This document shows positions 34,822 to 43,508 of a stretch of 64,000 nucleotides of DNA, piece after piece (positions within the stretch are counted from its first letter, which is position 1; every line of letters begins with the position of its first letter). The stretch covers positions 620,001 to 684,000 of the forward strand of contig NZ_CP154468.1 of the NCBI RefSeq assembly GCF_039545455.1. Reading direction: 5' to 3'. Both the position numbers and the translations under genes were made by a program. Source of the stretch: Brucella sp. BE17 (GTDB lineage: Bacteria > Pseudomonadota > Alphaproteobacteria > Rhizobiales > Rhizobiaceae). The notes below the pieces were generated by a model, which worked only from the letters and a program-made list of their open reading frames with translations, was not told the DNA's origin and ran no database searches.

Positions 34822-36165
34822 TTGAAGACAGTCATGATTATCGGGGGCGGTGCAAGCGGTGTCATTCTTGCCGCACAAGTGCTGGCCCATGCACAGCACC
34901 TTCATATCCGTTTGTTCGAACGTTCGGGACGGGTCGGCAGTGGCATCGCCTATTCGACACAAAATCCCAGCCATCTACTGAATGTCCGAGCCGGTAATAT
35001 GAGCGCTTTTGCGCAACAACCGGAGCATTTTCTTCATTGGTTGCAAAAGCGCTCGGAAACGGACGGGGGGACTAAATGGTCAGAGCAATCCTATGCGCCG
35101 CGAAAATTGTATAACCTCTATCTTCAGGATCTGATTGCGCCTTACCTTGAGGATGAAAAACCGCGTCTGGTGATCGAGACATGCGAAATCGTTGGCATCA
35201 AGATACAGGACGGCGCTCCTTGCGTGAAGGCTTCGTCCGGCGCGTCATTTTCAGGCTCTGCCTTGATTGTGGCAACCGGCAACGAGGCGGCGATTGCTGT
35301 CAGCGGCGGTCGCGTCAGGGAATACTGGTCGAGTTCGGGCTATTTCGACATTCCCGCAACCGCATCGGTTGCAATCTTCGGCACCGGACTTTCGATGGTC
35401 GACAGCGTCCTTTCCCTGCTCGACCGGGGCCATGAGGGCCCGATCCATGCCTTGTCGCGACGCGGTCTCGTGCCTGCCCGGCATGAGCATGTTGAGCCTT
35501 TCGCGCTTTCAGCCGATCCTCTGTTTGCTTGTGCCAGTCTTTCCAGCTTGCTCAGCCACATACGCGCGCTGATGCGCGAAGCGGCAGCGAGCGGCTCGGA
35601 CTGGCGGGCCGTCATGGATTCCTTGCGTCCTTTTACAGGGAGCCTATGGCAGCGGCTGTCCCTTACTGAACGCGAAAGCTTCCTGCGCCATTTACGCCCA
35701 TGGTGGGATGTTCATCGCCACCGCATGGCCCCGCGCGTGGCTGATCGCATCGATGCGGCGCGCGCCTCAGGCCAGTTGCAAATCGAGGCGGGCCGACTTT
35801 TATCGGTCAGGGAAGGGGAGAACGGCGTAGCGATCCATTACCGACGTCGTCATCGCCGCGAGAGCGCTGAACTTACGGTCGCGACGATCATCGACTGCCG
35901 CGGTGGCAATCCGCGTTTTTCCACCACGCGCAATCCCGCCCTCGCCGGCCTGATGGAAAATGGTCTGGGGCGGCCCGATCCGCTTGATCTCGGCCTCGAT
36001 GTTCGCGACGATTTGCGGCTGATTGATGCGCATGGCGGATCGGCTGCACCGATCTATGCACTCGGCCCGTTGACGAAAGGTCTCTTCTGGGAGGTCACGG
36101 CTGTTCCTGACATCCGCGTTCAGGCTGCACAGTTGGCAGGGTTTCTGCTTAGCGATAAAATATAA
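34822..36165 (+). CDS. FAD/NAD(P)-binding protein (NAD_binding_9 type oxidoreductase)
   Basis: A 447-residue flavoprotein-like protein. It opens with the dinucleotide-binding motif MIIGGGASGVILAAQVL (about residues 5-21), then GSGIAYSTQNPSHLLNVRAG (about 38-57), which is typical of the family often annotated hydroxyacylglutathione hydrolase-linked or FAD-NAD(P)-binding protein. A second Rossmann motif IFGTGLSMVDSVLSL is at about 186-200, followed by LSRRGLVPARH. The start is TTG at 34822, one residue block before the first strand; ATG at 34834 would cut into it. The substrate and partner are unknown. It stands alone upstream of the Pha antiporter operon, 346 bases away. Confidence 0.85.
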   Translation: MKTVMIIGGGASGVILAAQVLAHAQHLHIRLFERSGRVGSGIAYSTQNPSHLLNVRAGNMSAFAQQPEHFLHWLQKRSETDGGTKWSEQSYAPRKLYNLYLQDLIAPYLEDEKPRLVIETCEIVGIKIQDGAPCVKASSGASFSGSALIVATGNEAAIAVSGGRVREYWSSSGYFDIPATASVAIFGTGLSMVDSVLSLLDRGHEGPIHALSRRGLVPARHEHVEPFALSADPLFACASLSSLLSHIRALMREAAASGSDWRAVMDSLRPFTGSLWQRLSLTERESFLRHLRPWWDVHRHRMAPRVADRIDAARASGQLQIEAGRLLSVREGENGVAIHYRRRHRRESAELTVATIIDCRGGNPRFSTTRNPALAGLMENGLGRPDPLDLGLDVRDDLRLIDAHGGSAAPIYALGPLTKGLFWEVTAVPDIRVQAAQLAGFLLSDKI

Positions 36166-36303
36166 GCTGTATTATCCCCGCAGGACACCTCGCCGGTGAG
36201 GCGAATGCGCCCTTAGAAGTGTGTCGCAAATACACGCTATGCTGGAAATTTTCAAAAATTTCAGCTCTTCGTCGATTGTTGCGCGATAAATCATTGAAAC
36301 CCA

Positions 36304-36333
36304 TTGCCAATTTATTACCTGACCGGTCATAAT
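36304..36333 (+). promoter_or_regulatory. Candidate promoter of the pha antiporter operon
   Basis: TTGCCA (36304-36309), an 18-base spacer and CATAAT (36328-36333), about 180 bases before phaA. The rest of the 346-base spacer (36166-36511) shows no gene or clear terminator. Confidence 0.45.
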
Positions 36334-36511
36334 AATGACAACGGAATAGTTGATTCCCTATATTCACCGGCGGAGCCTTTCCGTCGCTGCCTGTCGAGGC
36401 CTTAAGCTTCGGTGAGCGGTGGGGTGAAACTTTCTCGCAAAACTGTCCGGCGGTGTCTCGTCGGATGTCCTGACAGATGATAGAAATAATTGGGTAGGAG
36501 GCCTTGGGCGC

Positions 36512-39430
36512 ATGACGATGGACGGCAGAATGCTTTTCCTGCTCGTCCTTCTTCCGTTTCTTGGCAGCGTCATCACGGGTCTTTTCAGAGGTGCGGATCG
36601 CAACGGCTCGGCGTGGTTCACCGCTGCAATCGCCCTTGTGGCCTTTATTCTTACGGCCAGTCTGTATCCGGTCGTTTCCGACGGAAGGGTGCTACGTGGC
36701 ACTGTAGAGTGGCTGCCCGCATATGGGCTGAACGTCAGCTTGCGCATGGATGGTTTTGCCTGGCTTTTCGCCATGCTGATCACCGGCATCGGCCTGCTCG
36801 TGGTTATCTATGCGCGCTATTATATGTCGCCGGACGATCCGGTGCCGCGTTTCTTCTCGTTCCTTCTCTCCTTTATGGGCTCGATGCTCGGCATCGTCCT
36901 TTCGGGTAACATCATCCTTCTGGCGGTGTTCTGGGAATTGACGAGCATTTTCTCGTTCCTGTTGATCGGCTACTGGTATCATAATGCCAGTGCGCGCGAT
37001 GGTGCGCGCATGGCGCTGACGGTGACGGGCATCGGCGGCTTCTGCCTGCTGGCTGGTATGCTTCTTCTCGGTCATATCGTCGGTAGCTACGATCTCGATA
37101 AGGTGTTGGCGGCGGGCGATATTGTCCGCGGGCATCCGCTTTATGCGGTCGCACTTATTTTGATTTTGCTTGGTGCCTTCACCAAGAGCGCGCAGTTTCC
37201 GTTCCATTTCTGGCTACCCAATGCCATGGCAGCACCAACGCCAGTTTCGGCCTATCTGCATTCGGCAACTATGGTGAAAGCTGGTGTGTTCCTGCTTGCC
37301 CGGCTTTGGCCGGTGCTGTCGGGTACCGAGGAATGGTTCTGGATACTGGGTTGCGCGGGGCTGATGACGCTTCTGCTTTCCAGTTTCTTCGCCGTCTTCC
37401 AGCAAGACCTCAAGGGCCTGCTCGCCTATTCCACCATCAGCAATCTCGGGCTGATTACCGCGCTGCTGGGCCTTGGCAGTCCGCTTGCCGCGGTCGCTGC
37501 GATCTTCCACATGGTCAATCACGCCATCTTCAAGGCATCGCTGTTCATGGCGGCCGGCATCATAGACCACGAGACTGGCACGCGCGACATGCGCCGCTTG
37601 AGCGGATTGCTGCGTCCCATGCCCTATACGGCGACGCTCGCCATGGTGGCGAGCGCTTCCATGGCAGGCGTTCCGCTTCTCAATGGTTTCATTTCCAAGG
37701 AAATGTTCTTCGCCGAGGCGGTCGAAACCCATCTTGCCTCATGGCTCGATACGATCACGCCCTATGTGGCAACGCTTGCCGGCATTTTCACAGTGGCCTA
37801 TTCGGTGCGCTTTATTTATTCTGCTTTCTTCGGACCACCGCCGCATGATCTGCCGCGTGAGCCGCATGAGCCGCCGCATTGGATGCGTCGCCCCATTGAG
37901 CTTCTGGTGCTGCTTTGCCTGTTGATCGGCATTGTGCCGGGGCTTTCAATCGGGCCGTTTCTGAATTCAGCCGTGATTGCGGTGCTCGGCGATCAGACGC
38001 CGCATTATAGCCTTTCGGTCTGGCACGGATTTAACCTACCTTTGATGATGAGCATCATCGCAATGGTTGGCGGCGTTCTGCTGCACTGGCTGTTGAAAAA
38101 CTATCTGGCCAACAGCGAAGACGGTCCGCCCTTGTTCAGGCACCTGCAAGGCCAACGCATTTTCGAGCGTGTTTTGGTGACGCTGTCGTGGAACTGGGCG
38201 CGCAAGGCGGAAAACTTTCTCAGCACACGCCGCCTTCAGCCGCAATTGCGCATCATTGTGGTGGCTGCAATTCTCGTCGCGGCGTGGCCGCTAATCGAGG
38301 ACGGGCTTTATGCGGGTGGCGTGATGCCTCAACCGGTCGACCCGATTTTTGCAGGCCTCTGGGTGCTGGGTGGTGTTTGCGCGATCGGTGCGGCCTGGCA
38401 GGCGAAATATCATCGACTTGCCGCCTTGATCCTGCTTGGCGGGGCCGGGCTTGTCACCTGCCTCACCTTCGTATGGCTTTCCGCGCCTGATCTCGCCGTA
38501 ACCCAGCTTCTGGTGGAAATTGTCACCACTGTTCTGCTGCTGCTTGGCCTGCGCTGGCTGCCAAAACGTTTCGAAGATCCCGATCCAATGCCGGTAAGAA
38601 TCGGACCGCGCCTGCGCCGTTATCGCGATTTTGCACTGGCTATTGGTAGTGGTGCCGGGGTTTCGCTCATTGCCTATGCGATGATGACGCGACCGCTTTC
38701 CGGCAGCATTGGTGATTATTTCCTTCAGAAGGCCTATTCGGGCGGCGGCGGCAAGAATGTCGTCAATGTTATTCTGGTGGATTTCCGAGCCTTCGATACT
38801 TTTGGCGAAATCGCGGTTCTGGGCATTGTCGGACTGACAATATTCGCGCTTCTGCGTCGTTTCCGTCCCGCCTCGGATACGACCGGATCGACCGCACAAC
38901 AGAAAATCCAGGATGCTTACGACGAGGTTATGCCGGACCGTAAAGCCGGAGAGACGCTTGCCGATTATCTAGGTGTTCCCTCAGTCATCATGCAATGGCT
39001 GTTCCCGGTGATCATTGTTCTCGCCGTACATCTGTTCTTACGCGGCCACGATCTGCCAGGCGGGGGATTTGCCGCCGGTGTTGCACTGGCGATTGCTTTC
39101 CTGCTGCAATATCTGGCTGCAGGCACGCGCTGGATCGAGGATCGACTGCGCATTCTGCCCTTGCGCTGGATCGGCTTCGGGCTTTTGTGCGCCGCAATGA
39201 CCGGGGCGGGAGCGTGGCTGTTCGGCTATCCGTTCCTGACGAGTTTTTATCAATATGCGGATATCCCGCATGTCGGTAAAATGCCGATGGCAAGTGCGCT
39301 GTTCTTCGATCTCGGGGTCTTCTCGCTGGTGGTCGGCGCAACCGTCATCATGCTGATCGCACTTGCCCACCAGTCGATCCGCAAGCATCGTGTAGAAAAA
39401 CTCGCCGCGAGTGCGAAGGAGGAGAACTGA
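36512..39430 (+). CDS. phaAB: Mrp/Pha-type monovalent cation/H+ antiporter, fused subunits A and B
   Basis: A 972-residue membrane protein, the largest subunit of a multi-subunit Na+(K+)/H+ antiporter related to complex I. Residues 1-about 480 hold the NuoL/MrpA core, with GSMLGIVLSGNIILLAVFWE, SAQFPFHFWLPNAMAAPTPV (about 227-246) and HMVNHAIFKASLFMAAGIID (about 333-352). About 600-790 is the MrpA C-terminal and MbhE-like part. About 825-960 is an MnhB domain (LFLRGHDLPGGGFAAGVALA) that in other bacteria is a separate gene. The fusion is usual in rhizobia-related bacteria. AGGAGG lies 10 bases upstream. Its stop overlaps the next start by one base. Confidence 0.95.
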   Translation: MTMDGRMLFLLVLLPFLGSVITGLFRGADRNGSAWFTAAIALVAFILTASLYPVVSDGRVLRGTVEWLPAYGLNVSLRMDGFAWLFAMLITGIGLLVVIYARYYMSPDDPVPRFFSFLLSFMGSMLGIVLSGNIILLAVFWELTSIFSFLLIGYWYHNASARDGARMALTVTGIGGFCLLAGMLLLGHIVGSYDLDKVLAAGDIVRGHPLYAVALILILLGAFTKSAQFPFHFWLPNAMAAPTPVSAYLHSATMVKAGVFLLARLWPVLSGTEEWFWILGCAGLMTLLLSSFFAVFQQDLKGLLAYSTISNLGLITALLGLGSPLAAVAAIFHMVNHAIFKASLFMAAGIIDHETGTRDMRRLSGLLRPMPYTATLAMVASASMAGVPLLNGFISKEMFFAEAVETHLASWLDTITPYVATLAGIFTVAYSVRFIYSAFFGPPPHDLPREPHEPPHWMRRPIELLVLLCLLIGIVPGLSIGPFLNSAVIAVLGDQTPHYSLSVWHGFNLPLMMSIIAMVGGVLLHWLLKNYLANSEDGPPLFRHLQGQRIFERVLVTLSWNWARKAENFLSTRRLQPQLRIIVVAAILVAAWPLIEDGLYAGGVMPQPVDPIFAGLWVLGGVCAIGAAWQAKYHRLAALILLGGAGLVTCLTFVWLSAPDLAVTQLLVEIVTTVLLLLGLRWLPKRFEDPDPMPVRIGPRLRRYRDFALAIGSGAGVSLIAYAMMTRPLSGSIGDYFLQKAYSGGGGKNVVNVILVDFRAFDTFGEIAVLGIVGLTIFALLRRFRPASDTTGSTAQQKIQDAYDEVMPDRKAGETLADYLGVPSVIMQWLFPVIIVLAVHLFLRGHDLPGGGFAAGVALAIAFLLQYLAAGTRWIEDRLRILPLRWIGFGLLCAAMTGAGAWLFGYPFLTSFYQYADIPHVGKMPMASALFFDLGVFSLVVGATVIMLIALAHQSIRKHRVEKLAASAKEEN

Positions 39431-39768
39431 TGGAACTGGTTCTTTCTCTGGCAATCGGCATTCTGATGGCGTCCGGCATCTGGCTGATCCTTCGTCCGCG
39501 CACATTTCAGGTCGCCATCGGTTTGTCGCTGGTTTCCTATGCGGTCAATCTCTTCATCTTCTCGATGGGGCGGTTGCGCTCTAATGCGCCGCCTGTACTG
39601 GAATCGGGTGTTGACGTGCAGCCTGCCCTTTATACCGATCCGGTGCCGCAGGCGCTGGTGCTCACCGCTATTGTCATCGGCTTTGCGATGACCGCACTTT
39701 TCCTCGTCGTGCTGCTCGCCTCGCGCGGACTGACGCGCACCGATCATGTCGACGGCAAGGAGAATTGA
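39430..39768 (+). CDS. phaC: Mrp/Pha antiporter subunit C
   Basis: A 112-residue, three-span subunit homologous to NuoK. The pattern is GIWLILRPRTFQVAIGLSLV (about residues 17-36), SYAVNLFIFSMGRLR, and AQ-type loop PALYTDPVPQALVLTAIVIG (about 63-82), which is conserved in MnhC/MrpC. The start (TGATG) overlaps the end of phaAB and the stop overlaps phaD, indicating one polycistronic, coupled unit. GGAGG-type sequence inside the end of phaAB serves as ribosome-binding site. Confidence 0.95.
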   Translation: MELVLSLAIGILMASGIWLILRPRTFQVAIGLSLVSYAVNLFIFSMGRLRSNAPPVLESGVDVQPALYTDPVPQALVLTAIVIGFAMTALFLVVLLASRGLTRTDHVDGKEN

Positions 39769-41408
39769 TGATGGACTGGAAATCCCACCTCATCGTCGCG
39801 CCCATATTGCTGCCTCTGGTGACGGCAGCACTTTTGCTTCTCATCGACGAGCGCAGCCGCCGCCTGAAAATGGCGATCAATTCTATATCGACGCTCGGCC
39901 TTATCGCCATTACCATAATGCTTGCCTTTGCGGCGGTCGAAACGGCGCCCGAAGCAATCGTCTATCTGATCGGTAACTGGCCTGCTCCCTTCGGCATCGT
40001 TTTAGTGCTCGACCGGCTGGCAGCACTCATGCTGGTGCTGACAAGTCTGCTTGGCATGGCGTCGTTGAGTTTCGCACTTGCGCATTGGTACAAGGCGAGC
40101 CCGAATTTCCATACCATCTTTCAGCTGCTACTGATGGGGGTGAACGGGGCCTTTCTGACCGGTGATCTCTTCAACCTGTTCGTATTCTTCGAGGTTATGC
40201 TTGCCGCATCCTACGGTCTGGCGTTGCATGGATCAGGGCCTGCACGTGTTAAAGCAGGTCTGCATTATATTGCCGTCAATCTGCTGGCTTCGTCATTGTT
40301 CCTGATCGGTGTCAGCCTGATCTATGGTGTCACTGGCACGCTCAACATGGCCGATCTCGCGGATCGTATCACGCAGGTCGCCCCCCATGATCGCATGCTT
40401 CTAGAAGCCGGTGCTGCGGTGTTGGGGGTTGCCTTCCTCATCAAGGCTGGCATGTGGCCGCTCAACTTCTGGCTGGCACCGACTTATACGGCAGCGGCGG
40501 CTCCCATCGCGGCAATTTTTGCGATCATGAGCAAGGTCGGCATATATGTGCTTTTGCGACTGACGACGCTGATGTTTGGGATCGAAGCCGGGGCATCTTA
40601 TGGTTTCGGCAATGACTGGCTTTATTATGGTGGCATGGTAACGCTCGCCTTCGGCCTGATCGGTGTTGTGGCGTCGCAGGCCATGGGACGGCTTGCAAGC
40701 TACAGCATTCTTGTCTCTTCCGGTACGCTGTTGGCAGCGGTGGGCAGCGGCAATATGGCGATGGCAGGAGCAGCCCTTTTCTATATGGCAAGTTCTACGC
40801 TGACCATCGCCGCTCTTTTTCTGCTGATCGAGCTTGTCGAGCGCGGGCAGGATGCGGCCGCCAACGTTCTTGCCGTAACCATGGAGGCCTACGGCGATGA
40901 CGAGGAGGAAGAAGTCGAAGAAGACGAAGTGGGTATCGTTTTGCCTGCAACGCTCGCTATTCTCGGCATATTGTTCGGTATCTGTGCCATCTTGCTGATC
41001 GGCTTGCCACCTTTTTCGGGCTTCATCGCCAAATTCCTACTGATTGCCGCAGTCTTTAACGGCAGTACAGCAACGCCTGAACTTTCCATGCCCGTCAGTC
41101 CGGCGAGCTGGGTTCTGATCACGCTGATCCTGCTATCGGGCCTCTCGGCACTCATTGCCATGACGCGTACCGGTATTCGTACTTTCTGGGGTTCGCTCGA
41201 AGGCAATGTGCCGCGTGTTCTGGTGCGCGAGGTAGTGCCTATCGCGGGCCTGCTGGCGCTGTGTCTGGCGCTGACCATCGCCGCAGGTCCGGCCATGAAA
41301 TATATGGATGCAACCGCACGTTCGCTGCATAATCCTGCTGATTATATCGACAGCGTCCTCAAAGCACCGCGCGTGGGTGCAGGCACAGAAGCGACGGAGG
41401 TGAAATGA
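39768..41408 (+). CDS. phaD: Mrp/Pha antiporter subunit D
   Basis: A 546-residue subunit homologous to NuoN/NuoM with about 14 spans. The core includes LMGVNGAFLTGDLFNLFVFF (about residues 124-143), GLHYIAVNLLASSLFLIG and FLIKAGMWPLNFWLAPTYTA (about 223-242), with the proton-path lysine and glutamate retained. The start is the ATG at 39768 (AAGGAG upstream, TGATG overlap with phaC); a TTG three bases earlier is unlikely. Odd feature: a short, very acidic stretch DDEEEEVEEDE at about residues 376-386 in a loop between two spans. Subunits A and D are thought to carry the ion-translocating channels. Confidence 0.95.
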   Translation: MMDWKSHLIVAPILLPLVTAALLLLIDERSRRLKMAINSISTLGLIAITIMLAFAAVETAPEAIVYLIGNWPAPFGIVLVLDRLAALMLVLTSLLGMASLSFALAHWYKASPNFHTIFQLLLMGVNGAFLTGDLFNLFVFFEVMLAASYGLALHGSGPARVKAGLHYIAVNLLASSLFLIGVSLIYGVTGTLNMADLADRITQVAPHDRMLLEAGAAVLGVAFLIKAGMWPLNFWLAPTYTAAAAPIAAIFAIMSKVGIYVLLRLTTLMFGIEAGASYGFGNDWLYYGGMVTLAFGLIGVVASQAMGRLASYSILVSSGTLLAAVGSGNMAMAGAALFYMASSTLTIAALFLLIELVERGQDAAANVLAVTMEAYGDDEEEEVEEDEVGIVLPATLAILGILFGICAILLIGLPPFSGFIAKFLLIAAVFNGSTATPELSMPVSPASWVLITLILLSGLSALIAMTRTGIRTFWGSLEGNVPRVLVREVVPIAGLLALCLALTIAAGPAMKYMDATARSLHNPADYIDSVLKAPRVGAGTEATEVK

Positions 41409-41923
41409 GACGAATGCTGCCTTATCCGCTTTTGTTTGCGGCACTCATTTTGTTCTGGCTGTTGCTAAACGGATTTACGCGTGGTCAGACAATTATCGGG
41501 GTTCTGGTTGCATTTTTCGCTTGCCAGACCATGACGGCGCTTGAACCGCAAAAGAACCGGATCCGCTCGCTTACGACGATCCTGAAACTGTTCGGAACGG
41601 TAAGCCTCGACATTTTGTTGTCGAATATCGCGGTCGTGCGCATTATCCTGTCCGGACGCAAACGTGTGCGCCGCGCCGGCTTCGTGGTCATTCCGCTGGA
41701 GCTGGAAAACCGTACCGCGCTGGCTGCCCTTGCCTGCATGATTACGGCAACACCCGGTACTGCCTGGGTTGATCACCATGCTGCAAGGCGCGAACTGACC
41801 ATTCATGTACTTGATCTCACCGAAGCGCAGGAATGGCGCGACCTGATCAAAAGTAAATATGAGAAGCCGCTGATCGAGATTTTCGGGGCTGAAGATGTGA
41901 TGCCGGAGGAAAAATCCGCATGA
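41405..41923 (+). CDS. phaE: Mrp/Pha antiporter subunit E
   Basis: A 172-residue subunit. Two N-terminal hydrophobic segments (about residues 5-45) are followed by a cytoplasmic domain with RRAGFVVIPLELENRTALAA (about 88-107), ITATPGTAWVDHHAARRELTI (about 112-131) and the acidic tail. This is the MnhE/MrpE pattern, a subunit without a complex I counterpart that stabilises the whole complex. It overlaps phaD and phaF by 4 bases each (ATGA), so translation is coupled on both sides. Confidence 0.94.
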   Translation: MRRMLPYPLLFAALILFWLLLNGFTRGQTIIGVLVAFFACQTMTALEPQKNRIRSLTTILKLFGTVSLDILLSNIAVVRIILSGRKRVRRAGFVVIPLELENRTALAALACMITATPGTAWVDHHAARRELTIHVLDLTEAQEWRDLIKSKYEKPLIEIFGAEDVMPEEKSA

Positions 41924-42201
41924 GTGCAGTCATTCTCTTCTGGTCTTTGCTTGCAGCTCAACTCATGCTGGTTGCTGCCATGGGCTGTGTGGTCTATCGG
42001 CTGGTTGTGGGGCCCCGTGCGCAGGACCGGGTGCTGGCGACCGATGCGCTTTATCTCAACGCACTGCTTCTGCTTCTGACATTCGGTATCCGCACCGGTA
42101 GCGTCATCTATTTTGAGGCTGCGCTGATCATAGCCCTCCTCGGCTTCGTCGCCACCGTGGCGCTTGCCAAGTTCCTCATGCGCGGGGAGGTGATCGAATG
42201 A
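41920..42201 (+). CDS. phaF: Mrp/Pha antiporter subunit F
   Basis: A 93-residue three-span protein. The conserved segment YRLVVGPRAQDRVLATDALY (about residues 26-45) contains the RVLA-D motif of MnhF/MrpF, followed by LIIALLGFVATVALAKFLMR (about 68-87). In Bacillus MrpF is linked to cholate and sodium efflux; here it is simply one part of the antiporter. It has 4-base overlaps with both neighbours. Confidence 0.94.
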   Translation: MSAVILFWSLLAAQLMLVAAMGCVVYRLVVGPRAQDRVLATDALYLNALLLLLTFGIRTGSVIYFEAALIIALLGFVATVALAKFLMRGEVIE

Positions 42202-42551
42202 TCCATGCAGCTGAAATCCCGGTCTGGGCCGCCATCATTATATCGACCCTTCTGGTCGGCGGAGCCTTCCTTACCCTTGTCGGGTGCATCGGTCTGGTGC
42301 GCTTCAAGACATTTTATGAGCGCGTGCATGCTCCCACGATTGGTTCCTCGTTTGGTGCTGGGGGAATCCTGATAGCATCGATCATATTTTTCTCCATCTT
42401 GCAATCGAAGCCGATTTTGCATGAAGTGATGATTGCCGTCTTTGTGATCGTCACAACGCCGGTTACGCTCATGCTGCTCAGCCGCGCCGTGATTCATCGC
42501 GACCGGACCCAGGACAGCAGCGAGCTACCTTCTTCTTCCGACCCCGATTGA
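42198..42551 (+). CDS. phaG: Mrp/Pha antiporter subunit G
   Basis: A 117-residue three-span subunit, last in the operon. The signature FLTLVGCIGLVRFKTFYERV (about residues 24-43) followed by HAPTIGSSFGAGGILIASII is the MnhG/MrpG motif, and VTTPVTLMLLSRAVIHRD (about 82-99) closes the last span. A GC-rich stem-loop 19 bases after the stop may end the operon transcript. Confidence 0.94.
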   Translation: MIHAAEIPVWAAIIISTLLVGGAFLTLVGCIGLVRFKTFYERVHAPTIGSSFGAGGILIASIIFFSILQSKPILHEVMIAVFVIVTTPVTLMLLSRAVIHRDRTQDSSELPSSSDPD

Positions 42552-42569
42552 GGCCGGCAGAGTTCGTGC

Positions 42570-42608
42570 CTGCGGCGCGAGAGCCGGATTTCTGGCTTCC
42601 CGCCGCAG
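42570..42608 (+). terminator. Stem-loop after the pha operon
   Basis: CTGCGGCG (42570-42577) pairs with CGCCGCAG (42601-42608), enclosing an inner AGCC (42582-42585) / GGCT (42593-42596) stem. The tail AGTTTGGGG is short in T, so termination efficiency is uncertain. Confidence 0.5.
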
Positions 42609-42849
42609 AGTTTGGGGAATGGTCACGGCCTGCTCTTTAGGGAGCGGCCGTTAGTGGCTCTCAAAAGGGTGGGGTTCTTTTCGATCTATCCAGAAAAGAC
42701 CAACCTTTCAATAAAAGCCATAACCTCGCCGAATCTATTGCACGAGTTTCTGTCTTTTCAGGTCAGGGTGGGAGCTGTCAGCGGCATTTGGAGGAATGTC
42801 GCAGGCTGCGGCCAATTGTCCTGATGGCCTTTGTTTTCAGACGGACGGA

Positions 42850-42911
42850 TTGAAGGTTTTCTAAAGTTTGATTATCTGAATTTCAGTAATTTCTGTAAAT
42901 TCAGAATTTAC
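42850..42911 (+). promoter_or_regulatory. Promoter with two stacked palindromes in front of the GbsR-type gene and cyd operon
   Basis: A -35 TTGAAG (42850-42855), a 17-base spacer and a -10 TATCTG (42873-42878). Palindrome 1, CTGAATTTCAG (42876-42886), overlaps the -10. Palindrome 2, GTAAATTCAGAATTTAC (42895-42911), lies in the leader directly before the GGGAG ribosome-binding site. The centres (42881 and 42903) are 22 bases apart, two helical turns. This is the expected layout of an autoregulated repressor. The rest of the spacer 42609-42849 shows nothing else I can support. Confidence 0.62.
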
Positions 42912-42923
42912 GGGAGAGAGAAT

Positions 42924-43508
42924 TTGGAATTGTCACCAATCGTTCAGTCGTTCGTACTCCACTTCGGGGAGATGGGCAGCCGTTGGGGCATCAACCGCAC
43001 CGTGGGGCAGATTTATGCGCTGCTCTATCTGTCGCCGGATCCGCTTTGTGCCGATCAGATCGTCGATTCGCTCGGCGTATCTCGCTCGAATGTTTCCATG
43101 GGCATTCGCGAGCTTCAGGGATGGAATCTTGTGCTGTTAAAACACATCCCCGGAGATCGCCGTGATTTTTTCACCACGCCCGAAGATGTGTGGCAAATTC
43201 TGCGTACATTGGCCGAGGAGCGCAAGAAGCGCGAAATCGACCCGACATTGAGTGTCCTGCGAGAAATCCTGATGGAGGCACCGCAAGGCGACAGTGACCG
43301 CTACGCACAGGACCGCATGAAGGACATGTACGGTCTGATCGAACGGCTGACCAATTGGTACGACGATGTCAAGAAACTCGACACCGACCGGCTGACCAGT
43401 CTTCTGGCGCTTGGCGCCAAGGTGACCCGTTTCCTTGAGACCACGGACAGGATCGTGGCTCTGGGGCGCGGGCGAGCATCGGCCAAGAAGGAGCCTAAGA
43501 AAGAGTGA
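42924..43508 (+). CDS. GbsR/MarR-type transcriptional regulator heading the cyd operon
   Basis: A 194-residue winged-helix protein of the GbsR group. GEMGSRWGINRTVGQIYALL (about residues 14-33) is the family opening. ADQIVDSLGVSRSNVSMGIRELQGW (about 44-68) is the recognition helix region, and LLKHIPGDRRDFFTT (about 71-85) is the wing. A C-terminal helical region ends in a Lys-rich tail. I start at the TTG 42924, with GGGAG 7 bases upstream. The frame is open to 42831, but that would place the promoter and both palindromes inside the gene. It overlaps cydD by 4 bases (GTGA). A regulator in the same transcript as the bd oxidase suggests control by respiratory or thiol stress; the signal is unknown. 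Confidence 0.88.
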   Translation: MELSPIVQSFVLHFGEMGSRWGINRTVGQIYALLYLSPDPLCADQIVDSLGVSRSNVSMGIRELQGWNLVLLKHIPGDRRDFFTTPEDVWQILRTLAEERKKREIDPTLSVLREILMEAPQGDSDRYAQDRMKDMYGLIERLTNWYDDVKKLDTDRLTSLLALGAKVTRFLETTDRIVALGRGRASAKKEPKKE

